13,075 bases of DNA from Burkholderiaceae bacterium (GTDB lineage: Bacteria; Pseudomonadota; Gammaproteobacteria; Burkholderiales; Burkholderiaceae_E). The notes under the pieces are model-generated. The model was not told the origin of the DNA. It saw only the letters and a program-made list of their open reading frames with translations, and did not search any database. How positions within the stretch are numbered: the stretch's first letter is position 1; each line of letters starts with the position of its first letter. The stretch covers positions 1-13,075 of the forward strand of contig JAHYJF010000076.1 of assembly GCA_019428955.1 (NCBI GenBank), written 5' to 3'. A program made the translations under genes and the position numbers. Positions 6,960 to 13,075 of the stretch are shown here, piece by piece.

Positions 6960-8267
6960 TCAGGCGCCGATGGCGGCGAGCGATTCCTCGATGATGCCGA
7001 GCCCTTCTTCGAGCACGGCATCGCTGATCGTCAGCGGAACCATCACCCGCAACACGTTGCCATAGCTGCCGCAGGTGAGCAGCAGCAGGCCGCGTTTGCC
7101 CGCCTCGGACTTGAGCTTGCCGGCGATCTCCGCCGACGGTTGATGAGGGTCTCCATTGACACAAAACTCGATCGCGGTCATGGCACCCAAACCGCGCACC
7201 TCGGCCATGCTCGAGTGCCTGGCGCCCATCTCATTGAATCGCGCCCTCATCGTCTCGCCGACGACATCGGCACGCGCGCACAACTTCTCCTGCTCGATGA
7301 CGTCGAGCACCGCCAGCGCCGCAACCGCGGCCAGCGGGCTGCCGCCGTAGGTCGAGCCGAGCCCGCCGGGACCGGCTGCGTCCATCACTTCAGCCTTGCC
7401 GACTACCGCTGATATCGGGAAGCCGCCCCCAAGCCCCTTGGCGAGGGTGATGATGTCGGGTTCTATGCCGAAGAGTTCGGTCGCGAACAGCTTGCCGCAG
7501 CGTCCCATGCCGGTCTGGACTTCGTCGCTGATCAGCAGGATGCCGTGGGTGTCACAGAGCGCGCGCAGTTTCTTCAGGAATCCGAGCGGCGCCGGGATGT
7601 ATCCGCCCTCGCCCTGGACCGGCTCGACGATGATCGCCGCGACGTCCTTGGGTTCGATGCTGTACTTGAAGAGCTGGTTGATCGCGCGGATCGAATCTTC
7701 CTCGGAGACCTCGTGCAGCGCATCGGGAAACGGCACGTGGAAGATCCCGCCCGGGAACGGCCCGAAGCCGAGCTTGTAGGGATCGACCTTGCCGGTCAGC
7801 GCCAGCCCCAGCATCGTGCGGCCGTGGAACCCGCCGCCAAACGCGATGACGCCGCTGCGGCCGGTCGCGGCCCGAGCGATCTTGACGGCATTCTCGACCG
7901 CCTCGGCGCCGGTATTGATGAGGAACGACTTCTTGGGCGTGGCCCCCGGGGCCAGCTTGTTCAGGCGCTCGCACAACTCGACATAGGGTTCGTACGCGAC
8001 CACCTGGAAGCAGGTGTGCGTGAAGGACTCGAGCTGGCTGCTGACGGCTGCAACCACCTTGGGGTGCCTATGGCCGGTGTTGACCACGGCGATGCCGGCG
8101 CAGAAATCGATCCAGCGCCGCCCTTCCACATCCCAGATTTCGGCGTTCTCGGCGCGTTGCGCAAAGACCGCGTGCCCCTGTCCCACGCCGCGCGGCAAGG
8201 CCGCGACGCGACGCGCCATCAATTCCTGGTTGCTCTTCGTCGATAGCATGTCACGATTGGCATTCAT
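6960..8267 (-). CDS. Class III PLP aminotransferase, 4-aminobutyrate aminotransferase-like
   Basis: This 435-residue fold-type I PLP enzyme moves an omega-amino group to 2-oxoglutarate, in the family giving a semialdehyde and glutamate. Visible are GIAVVNTGHRHPKV (58-71), INTGAEAVENAVKIAR (117-132) for phosphate binding, FHGRT (147-151), EPVQGEGGY (215-223), SDEVQTGMGR (247-256) and the PLP lysine Lys277 in LAKGLGGGFP. Residues matching those I recall as shaping the GABA pocket of E. coli GabT are present: Ile59, Arg150, Glu220 and Arg407. This supports a GABA or 5-aminovalerate type substrate over ornithine. The ATG at 8267 has GGAGAGGG just upstream; an earlier in-frame start at 8291 lacks this. 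The gene converges on the FAD oxidase-ABC operon and may serve the same pathway, though its regulation is separate and I saw no TGAAAAT dyad upstream. No GabD partner is in the window. Confidence 0.88.
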   Translation of the reverse strand: MNANRDMLSTKSNQELMARRVAALPRGVGQGHAVFAQRAENAEIWDVEGRRWIDFCAGIAVVNTGHRHPKVVAAVSSQLESFTHTCFQVVAYEPYVELCERLNKLAPGATPKKSFLINTGAEAVENAVKIARAATGRSGVIAFGGGFHGRTMLGLALTGKVDPYKLGFGPFPGGIFHVPFPDALHEVSEEDSIRAINQLFKYSIEPKDVAAIIVEPVQGEGGYIPAPLGFLKKLRALCDTHGILLISDEVQTGMGRCGKLFATELFGIEPDIITLAKGLGGGFPISAVVGKAEVMDAAGPGGLGSTYGGSPLAAVAALAVLDVIEQEKLCARADVVGETMRARFNEMGARHSSMAEVRGLGAMTAIEFCVNGDPHQPSAEIAGKLKSEAGKRGLLLLTCGSYGNVLRVMVPLTISDAVLEEGLGIIEESLAAIGA

Positions 8268-8378
8268 GAAACCCTCTCCTTCGCTGTTCACGCCAGATGG
8301 TCGTTGCCGAATCTTGCCCGAAAAGACCGAACCTCAAGAATTAGCACCGGTACGCAGCGGCTCCGGGCAAGCCAACGG

Positions 8379-8400
8379 GGACGCCAGTGACCTGGCGTCC
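8379..8400 (-). terminator. Hairpin downstream of the RRM protein gene
   Basis: A perfect 9-bp inverted repeat, GGACGCCAG and CTGGCGTCC with a four-base loop, lies 26 bases beyond the RRM stop on the minus strand and upstream of the aminotransferase gene. No real T tract follows, so it may be a weak or Rho-assisted terminator or a 3' RNA-stabilising stem. The rest of the 159-base gap (8268-8426) shows no gene. Confidence 0.45.
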
Positions 8401-8426
8401 GTGTCGGGTGCTGCCGGAAACGAGAC

Positions 8427-8753
8427 TCAGTAGCGCCGGCCGCCCCCGCCGCCGCCGAAACCGCCACCTCCGCCGCCGCTGCGGCCACCACCGCCGGTGC
8501 GCGGCTCCTGCGGACGCGCTTCGTTGACAATGATGCCGCGGCCCTCGATATTCTTGCCATTGAGAGCAGCGATCGCAGCCTCGGCCGCCTGTTCCGTGCC
8601 CATCTCGACGAAACCGAAACCCTTTGACCTGCCCGAATCACGGTCCATGATCACCTGCGCGGAATCCACCGCGCCGAATTCGGCAAACATCTGTTCAAGG
8701 TCACTGTTCGCCACGTTATAGCTCAAATTGCCGACATAAAGCTTCTTACCCAA
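8427..8753 (-). CDS. Glycine-rich RRM-type RNA-binding protein
   Basis: This small cytoplasmic RNA-binding protein of 108 residues has one RNA recognition motif (about 3-80), with RNP2 LYVGNL (5-10) and RNP1 KGFGFVEM (44-51) both intact. A low-complexity tail of Gly with a few Arg and a final Arg-Arg-Tyr follows (about 87-108). Such proteins occur in cyanobacteria and several proteobacteria and are thought to act as RNA chaperones, often cold-induced. I place the start at TTG 8753: GGAG sits seven bases upstream and the protein then begins (M)GKKLYVGNL like its relatives. An in-frame ATG at 8777 adds eight atypical residues and has no good ribosome-binding site. A possible -10 (GATAAT, 8818-8813) lies upstream, with no clear -35. 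Gene identity is firm; the start choice is moderately sure. Confidence 0.9.
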   Translation of the reverse strand: MGKKLYVGNLSYNVANSDLEQMFAEFGAVDSAQVIMDRDSGRSKGFGFVEMGTEQAAEAAIAALNGKNIEGRGIIVNEARPQEPRTGGGGRSGGGGGGFGGGGGGRRY

Positions 8754-8904
8754 TGCAGTTCTCCAGAAGGTTGGCATGAACGCTAATCAAGGCCCCTAAC
8801 TTCGGCAGCCAGATTATCGGTGGCATCTTGCACGCAACCACAAGCGGCGCGTTAGAGCGCCCGTGCACAAGTTTATGATGCTCCCCTTTTGGCAAGAGCG
8901 CGAG

Positions 8905-8932
8905 TTTTTGTGCCTCCCTTTTTGTGCCTCCC
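8905..8932. repeat. Perfect 14-bp tandem duplication
   Basis: TTTTTGTGCCTCCC occurs twice head to tail with no mismatch (8905-8918 and 8919-8932), within the 244-base gap between the divergent RRM and thiamine-binding-fold genes. On the other strand each unit reads GGGAGGCACAAAAA, and a degenerate third copy may begin at 8885 (GGGAGCATCATAAA). It could be a binding-site array or a replication-slippage duplication. The remainder of the gap contains a small dyad, ATACT-AA-AGTAT (8957-8968), and no gene. Confidence 0.7.
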
Positions 8933-8997
8933 TGCCCCGTCAGAGAGTGCTGACTCATACTAAAGTATTTGCTTTCGGCATCTACCGGGGAAATCTG

Positions 8998-9312
8998 ATG
9001 AAAACGATAGTCGACCTGATGGTCATCCCGCTGGGCGTGGGGGTCTCTCTTTCGAGCTATGTCGCGGCCTGCGAGCGCGTGCTCAAGGACGCCGGGCTCA
9101 AGACCCAACTGCACGCCAATGGCACCAACATCGAGGGCGAGTGGGACGACGTGTTCGCCGCCGTCAAACGTTGCCATGAAGTGCTCCACGAGATGGGCGC
9201 GCCGCGCGTTTCGACCAACATCCGCCTGGGCACGCGCGTCGACCGGACGCAGTCGATGGAGGACAAGATCCGCAGCGTCGAGGCGAAGCTCGCTTCCGGC
9301 AAGCCCGGCTGA
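8998..9312 (+). CDS. MTH1187/YkoF-family thiamine-binding-fold protein
   Basis: This 104-residue cytoplasmic protein belongs to the small ferredoxin-like-fold family (MTH1187, YkoF, YqgV), some members of which bind thiamine or its pyrimidine moiety. Its enzymatic role, if any, is not established. Family features visible are the N-terminal strand VDLMVIPLGVGVSLSSYVA (5-23), the segment HANGTNIEGEWDDVFAAVKRCHEVLHEMGAPRVST (39-73 overall) and a second basic strand NIRLGTRVDR (74-83). The ATG at 8998 is preceded by GGGGA nine bases upstream; an in-frame ATG at 8863 adds 45 atypical residues and crosses the tandem repeat. It appears monocistronic, since the next gene is on the other strand. A hairpin (CGCCTG-AA-CAGGCG, 9333-9346) lies between the two convergent ends. 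No TPP riboswitch is recognisable upstream. Confidence 0.83.
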   Translation: MKTIVDLMVIPLGVGVSLSSYVAACERVLKDAGLKTQLHANGTNIEGEWDDVFAAVKRCHEVLHEMGAPRVSTNIRLGTRVDRTQSMEDKIRSVEAKLASGKPG

Positions 9313-9348
9313 CCGGCCGCGCGGGGCAGCCTCGCCTGAACAGGCGCC

Positions 9349-10860
9349 TCAGGGGCTTGGACTGGGGTTCGCGCGGCGACGCAGCCAGACCCTGACCAGT
9401 GGCGGCACGACGACCATCGCCACGGCGGCAAGCCACAGGCCCTTGACGATCGGGCTTTCCCACAGGATGCCCAACTCACCGTTGGTGATCGACAGCGCCC
9501 GGCGAAGGTTCTGTTCCATCAGGTCGCCCAGCACAAAGCCGAGGATCAGCGGGGCCATTGGCAACCCCTGCTTGCGCAGCAGGTAGCCGACGATACCCAA
9601 TCCGGCCATCATCATCAGGTCGAAAGTGGTCGCGTGGACGGCATAGACTCCGACCGAACTGACGGCGAGGATTCCTGGCACCAGCGCCCAGTTGGGCACC
9701 GACAGGATCCTGGTGAAGACGCCGACCATCGGGATGTTGATGAACAGCAGGATCACGTTGCCGACGAACAGCGAGGCCATCAAGCCCCACACCAGTGCCG
9801 GTTGCTGCGTGAAGAGCGCCGGACCGGGGGTGATGTTGTAAAGAGTCAGGGCCCCCACCATCACCGCCGTAGTTCCGGAGCCGGGCACGCCCAGGGTCAA
9901 CATCGGGACGAACGATCCGACCGCCGAGGCGTTGTTGGCCGCCTCGGGGGCGGCCACACCACGGATATCGCCTTTGCCGAAAGTACCGTCGCGATCCGAG
10001 ATGCGCTTCTCCGTGGCATAGGCGATCGCACTGGCGATCGTGGCGCCGGCTCCCGGCAGCACCCCGATCACGAAGCCGAGCACGCTCGAACGCAGCGTCC
10101 CCCAGGAAGTCAGCGCCAGTTCCTTGAGATTGAACAGCGAGCGTCCGGTCGCCCTGATCATCCCGGTGTTGCCGTGATGGCTCTCGAGCATCAGCAGGAT
10201 CTCGCTGACCGAAAAGAGGCCAATAACAACCACGACGAACTGGATACCGTCGGAGAGATGCACCGAGTCGCCCGTGAAGCGATAGACACCGGAATTGGAG
10301 TCCATGCCGACCGTCGAGAGCGACAGGCCGATCACGGCGGCCAGCGCCGCCTTCATCGGATGCTCGCCCATCAGACCGGTGATGCAGGCGAAGGCGAAAC
10401 ACATCAGCACGAAGTACTCCGCTGGCCCGAAGGCCAGTGCCCAGCGCGCCAGCAGGGGCGCAAACAGCACGAAGCCCAGCGTTGCCACGATCGAGCCGAC
10501 GAAGGAACTCCACGCCGAGATCGACAGCGCGACGCCACCCATGCCGTTGCGGGCCATCGGATTACCGTCGATGGCGGTCATGATGGCGCCGGCATCGCCG
10601 GGAACATTGAGCAGGACCGATGAGATCCGGCCGCCATATTCGCAGCCGATATAAACCGTCGCCAGCAGGATCAGCGCGGTCTCGGGCGGCAGCTTGAGCG
10701 CGAAGGCCAGCGGCATCAGGATCGCCACCCCGTTGATCGGTCCGAGTCCCGGGAGCATTCCGACGATGGTGCCGATAAGGGCGCCGAACGCGCCGACCGC
10801 CAGGTTGGTCGGCGCGAGCGCGACGAGGAAGCCGCCCAACAGGTGCTCGATGGCGTCCAT
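9349..10860 (-). CDS. tctA: Tripartite tricarboxylate transporter, large permease TctA
   Basis: This 503-residue inner-membrane protein is the large subunit of the TctABC secondary transporter, which takes up citrate and similar tri- or dicarboxylates with cations. It contains many hydrophobic helices and the duplicated TctA motif GTIVGMLPGLGPINGVAILMPLAF (30-53). Nearby is the segment ATVYIGCEYGGRISSVLLNVPGDAG (67-91). The second-half counterpart is GFVIGVLPGAGATIASAIAYATEK. Length matches the family. The start at 10860 overlaps the tctB stop by one base (TGATG), so translation is coupled. It is the last gene of a tctC-tctB-tctA operon. Because the binding protein encoded first is close to Salmonella TctC, a tricarboxylate substrate is likely. 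Confidence 0.95.
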   Translation of the reverse strand: MDAIEHLLGGFLVALAPTNLAVGAFGALIGTIVGMLPGLGPINGVAILMPLAFALKLPPETALILLATVYIGCEYGGRISSVLLNVPGDAGAIMTAIDGNPMARNGMGGVALSISAWSSFVGSIVATLGFVLFAPLLARWALAFGPAEYFVLMCFAFACITGLMGEHPMKAALAAVIGLSLSTVGMDSNSGVYRFTGDSVHLSDGIQFVVVVIGLFSVSEILLMLESHHGNTGMIRATGRSLFNLKELALTSWGTLRSSVLGFVIGVLPGAGATIASAIAYATEKRISDRDGTFGKGDIRGVAAPEAANNASAVGSFVPMLTLGVPGSGTTAVMVGALTLYNITPGPALFTQQPALVWGLMASLFVGNVILLFINIPMVGVFTRILSVPNWALVPGILAVSSVGVYAVHATTFDLMMMAGLGIVGYLLRKQGLPMAPLILGFVLGDLMEQNLRRALSITNGELGILWESPIVKGLWLAAVAMVVVPPLVRVWLRRRANPSPSP

Positions 10861-11306
10861 CAGCGTCCTCCCAGCAGGAACGACAGGACGCCGGTGGGCA
10901 GCACCACGTCGAGCAAGCGGTCAAACAGCAGGAACAACCCGATACCGAGACCGACCCCAACCATCACGCAGTTCTTCAGAGTCCCGCCAAAAGCCATCCC
11001 GACCGGCACCGCCATCAGTGCACTCGCCACTACGAAGCCAAGGGTGGTGAACAGCGCCGCGTAGGCGAAGATGGCCGCCGAACTCAGTGCGATGACCTTC
11101 AACTGCGCCGCGCCAAATCCTGCGGCATTCGGGCTCGGTCGGATCAGCAGCCAGATTCCACCGATCGCCAGCAGCGCCGCCAGCAGCATCGGGAACGCGC
11201 GCGGACCAACCGGCTCGTAGGAAATAGGCGCGACATATTCTTGCGCCGCCCAGGCCATGCCGGCGGCGACGACGACACACACCGCACCGAACACGCGATC
11301 ACTCAT
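10860..11306 (-). CDS. tctB: Tripartite tricarboxylate transporter, small permease TctB
   Basis: This 148-residue membrane protein with about four hydrophobic segments is the small membrane subunit of the same transporter. TctB proteins are poorly conserved in sequence; the call rests on length, hydrophobicity and position between tctC and tctA. Visible segments include VFGAVCVVVAAGMAWAA near the N-terminus, PRAFPMLLAALLAIGGIWLLI, and a C-terminal VGLGIGLFLLFDRLL. The ATG at 11306 has only a weak TGAG element upstream. A 108-base gap with a stem-loop (11338-11357) separates it from tctC, while it overlaps tctA by one base. Confidence 0.9.
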   Translation of the reverse strand: MSDRVFGAVCVVVAAGMAWAAQEYVAPISYEPVGPRAFPMLLAALLAIGGIWLLIRPSPNAAGFGAAQLKVIALSSAAIFAYAALFTTLGFVVASALMAVPVGMAFGGTLKNCVMVGVGLGIGLFLLFDRLLDVVLPTGVLSFLLGGR

Positions 11307-11337
11307 TGCAGCTCACGTAAAACAGGGAGAAGAAGCA

Positions 11338-11357
11338 CGGCCGGACCAGGCCGGCCG
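11338..11357 (-). other. Intercistronic stem-loop between tctC and tctB
   Basis: CGGCCGG and CCGGCCG form a perfect 7-bp GC stem with a six-base loop in the 108-base gap between tctC and tctB. There is no T run, so it is not a standard terminator. Such stems after a binding-protein gene often protect the upstream mRNA or reduce readthrough, giving more binding protein than permease; that role is inferred here. Confidence 0.4.
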
Positions 11358-11414
11358 GCGTGCCGCGGACGCCTCGATAGTGCGCCCGCGGCATTCATGG
11401 CCAACGCGCGCGGC

Positions 11415-12395
11415 TTACTTGGCGACGTTGAGGCCAAACTCCTGGACCAGCTTGCGATAGTTCTCGACGCTGCGCTTGACGTAGGCGTCGAGTTCGGCGC
11501 CGGCCATCGAGAACGGGAACAGCCCGCGTTCGGTGCGCAGCTTGTCGAACTCCGGGGTCGCCATCATCTTCTTGAAGGTATCAGCCCAGACATTGAAGTC
11601 GGCATCGCTGACCTTCGGGCCCATGTAGAAGCCGCGGATGATCGCCCACTCGATATCGAAGCCCTGCTCCTTGGCGGTCGGCACAGCAGCGAGCTTGCCC
11701 GGCAGGCGCTTCTCGGCCAGTACCGCCAGCACCCGAATCCTGGCGCCACCGTCCATCTGGGTCACGGCTTCCGAGGCGTCGCCCGAATAGACCTGGACAT
11801 GCCCACCCTGCAAGGCGGTGCTCGCCTCACCACCGCCCTCGAAGGCCACGAAGCGCATCTTTTTGGGGTCGAGGTTGCCGGCCCTGGCGATCAGGGCGGC
11901 CTTCATCCAGTCCTGGCTACCCACGGTGCCGCCGGCGCCGAACACGATCTTGCTCGGATCCTTCTTGACCGCATCCATCAGGTCCTTGAGCGTCTTGTAG
12001 GGCGAATCGGCAGCGACCACGACCGCACCAAAGTCAGCGCCCATGGCCGAGAGCCAACGTACGTCGTTCTCGTTGTAACGGCCGAACTTGCCCTGCGCGA
12101 GGTTCAGGAGCGAACCACTGGAGTAGGCAATGATGGTGTTGCCTTCAGCCGGACGCTGGGCAATGACGGTGTTGTACGCCACCGCGCCGATCCCGCCGGG
12201 CATGTAGGTGATGCGCATCGGGTCGGCGCTGTATTTGCCTTCCAGCAATGCCGCCTGGGCCAGCTTGCAGCTCAGGTCAAAGCCGCCGCCAGGCTTGGCG
12301 CCGGCGATGCACTCCGACTTGTCCAGCGGTCCGGCAGAAGCCGCGACGGCCACACCGGCAAGCACCAATCCAATAAAGGTAGATCTCAGCTTCAT
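11415..12395 (-). CDS. tctC: Tricarboxylate-binding periplasmic receptor TctC
   Basis: This 326-residue periplasmic receptor binds citrate or a similar tricarboxylate for TctAB. The Sec signal peptide spans 1-21 (KLRS, hydrophobic core, cleavage after ASA). The mature N-terminus SECIAGAKPGGGFDLSCKLAQ (27-47) closely resembles the ECIAPAKPGGGFDLTCKL I recall from Salmonella TctC. This includes the two cysteines (29 and 43), which probably form a disulfide. Further family-specific stretches are MRITYMPGGIGAVAYN, SLLNLAQGKFGRYNENDVRWL, GSQDWMKAALIA and RGFYMGPKVSDADF. It is therefore a real TctC rather than one of the many generic Bug receptors of betaproteobacteria. The ATG at 12395 has GGAG six bases upstream. 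The 125-base gap to hemG contains a GGCCGGCC palindrome but no clear promoter. The tctDE two-component regulators that accompany tctCBA in Salmonella are not in the window. Confidence 0.95.
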   Translation of the reverse strand: MKLRSTFIGLVLAGVAVAASAGPLDKSECIAGAKPGGGFDLSCKLAQAALLEGKYSADPMRITYMPGGIGAVAYNTVIAQRPAEGNTIIAYSSGSLLNLAQGKFGRYNENDVRWLSAMGADFGAVVVAADSPYKTLKDLMDAVKKDPSKIVFGAGGTVGSQDWMKAALIARAGNLDPKKMRFVAFEGGGEASTALQGGHVQVYSGDASEAVTQMDGGARIRVLAVLAEKRLPGKLAAVPTAKEQGFDIEWAIIRGFYMGPKVSDADFNVWADTFKKMMATPEFDKLRTERGLFPFSMAGAELDAYVKRSVENYRKLVQEFGLNVAK

Positions 12396-12520
12396 GTCAT
12401 CTCCAGTAAAGTCGGTTGTAGTCTCGGCCGGCCAAGTTGGCGAACGGCGCGCCTCCCGATTCTAGCCGGGCCGCGGGGGCAGCTGGGATTCCGCTGGACG
12501 GTGCCGGTTCAATGGCCCGC

Positions 12521-13048
12521 TCAGAACCGCGCCAGCCTTCTGCCAAAAGCTTCGACCCGTCCCCAATTGGTGAACTCGGCCACCGTGTCGAGCGCGGTCG
12601 GCCCCTTGGTGATCCACATGATGAAGCGGATCATCTGGCGGTCGAGGAAGCCGTAGCGAGCGTACTCGATCCTGCCGGCAAAGACCTCGACTTCGCGCGG
12701 CCGCCACGGGATCTGCTTCAGCAGCTTGACCACGTAGGGGTTGGTCTCGGGACGGTTCTTCTCGGGCTTGCGGGCCACCACATTTACGGAGAAGAAGGCG
12801 TGCGGCCCGGCATTGAGCAGCTTGGCGTTGTCGCGAATGAAGCGCAGCACTTCCGGGGCGTGCTTGCCGTAGCGGATGCGCGCCCCGACCACGATTCGAT
12901 CATAGTCGGCGAGCGGCTGGGCGGGACAGTCCTCGATCGCGACCATTTCCACGTCGTGGTCGGCGCTCGCGATCACTTCCCGCAGGCGATCGCAAATCCG
13001 GCGGGTTTGCCCGTCGGTGCTCGAATAGATGATCAGTATTTTAGCCAT
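12521..13048 (-). CDS. hemG: Menaquinone-dependent protoporphyrinogen IX dehydrogenase HemG
   Basis: This 175-residue flavodoxin-like enzyme (E. coli HemG is about 181) catalyses the six-electron oxidation of protoporphyrinogen IX to protoporphyrin IX in heme synthesis, passing electrons to quinone at the inner membrane. Visible are the FMN phosphate loop YSSTDGQTRRI (8-18), DRIVVGARIRYGKH (50-63), and FFSVNVVARKPEKNRPETNPY (85-105), which strongly resembles E. coli HemG. So does the long HemG-specific insertion, YARYGFLDRQMIRFIMWITKG (129-149), that separates HemG from plain flavodoxins. There is no signal peptide. The ATG at 13048 has AGGA just upstream with short spacing. It lies 125 bases upstream of tctC on the same strand and is probably functionally unrelated. 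Only 27 bases of upstream sequence are in the window, so its promoter cannot be judged. Confidence 0.93.
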   Translation of the reverse strand: MAKILIIYSSTDGQTRRICDRLREVIASADHDVEMVAIEDCPAQPLADYDRIVVGARIRYGKHAPEVLRFIRDNAKLLNAGPHAFFSVNVVARKPEKNRPETNPYVVKLLKQIPWRPREVEVFAGRIEYARYGFLDRQMIRFIMWITKGPTALDTVAEFTNWGRVEAFGRRLARF

Positions 13049-13075
13049 TGTCCTGCCGAGGATTCTAACTCCCCG

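Noticed and set aside
8778..8997. TPP riboswitch upstream of the thiamine-binding-fold gene
   Set aside because: I found none of the conserved THI-box core sequences, such as CTGAGA followed by the ACC/GATC segments, in this gap.
9634..10623. Plus-strand open frame of 329 codons opposite tctA
   Set aside because: Its composition (His, Arg, Gly, Asp-rich) mirrors the codon bias of tctA on the other strand; no ribosome-binding site or domain was seen.
11241..12656. Plus-strand open frame of 471 codons opposite tctC
   Set aside because: It spans tctC and parts of two neighbours in antisense, has no recognisable domain, and tctC is certain from its signal peptide and family motifs.

Overview
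The window is GC-rich chromosomal DNA with densely packed genes and high-GC codon use. A genuine tctCBA tricarboxylate transport set, a HemG-type protoporphyrinogen oxidase, a short glycine-rich RRM protein and many solute transporters suggest a heterotrophic proteobacterium, most likely a betaproteobacterium. This placement is inferred from gene content, since there is no rRNA or other marker gene. I see no tRNA, CRISPR array, insertion sequence or phage gene. No stretch over 300 bases lacks a gene.

Left part (1-6874). The 3' end of a TRAP transporter large permease (+) converges on a leftward run: an XRE-cupin regulator, then the alpha and beta subunits of a TPP-dependent 2-oxoacid/acetoin dehydrogenase E1. 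Diverging from the regulator is a rightward operon: a DadA/PuuB-like FAD amine oxidoreductase, then a polar amino acid ABC importer (binding protein, single permease, ATPase). The 143-bp divergent gap holds a good sigma70-type promoter (TTGACA, 17-bp spacer, TAAGAT). Overlapping and following its -10 are three TGAAAAT-like half-sites in inverted arrangement, a plausible operator for the XRE-cupin protein.

Middle (6875-9312). A GabT-like class III aminotransferase (-) converges on the ABC operon across a strong hairpin. Next come a glycine-rich RRM RNA-binding protein (-), probably starting at TTG, and a divergent MTH1187/YkoF-type thiamine-binding-fold protein (+). The gap between the last two carries a perfect 14-bp tandem duplication.

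Right part (9313-13075). tctA, tctB and tctC lie on the minus strand, transcribed tctC-tctB-tctA, preceded by hemG.

Reading of the system: the XRE-cupin regulator, FAD amine oxidase, amino acid importer and GABA-type aminotransferase resemble the regulatory and enzymatic parts of polyamine/omega-amino acid catabolism (PuuR, PuuB, PuuE/GabT). The gamma-glutamyl ligase PuuA, the aldehyde dehydrogenase and GabD are absent here, and an E1 pair without E2 or E3 sits beside the regulator. The substrate is therefore open. An amine or amino acid oxidised to a 2-oxoacid that E1 then processes is my inference. The rest of the window looks conventional.
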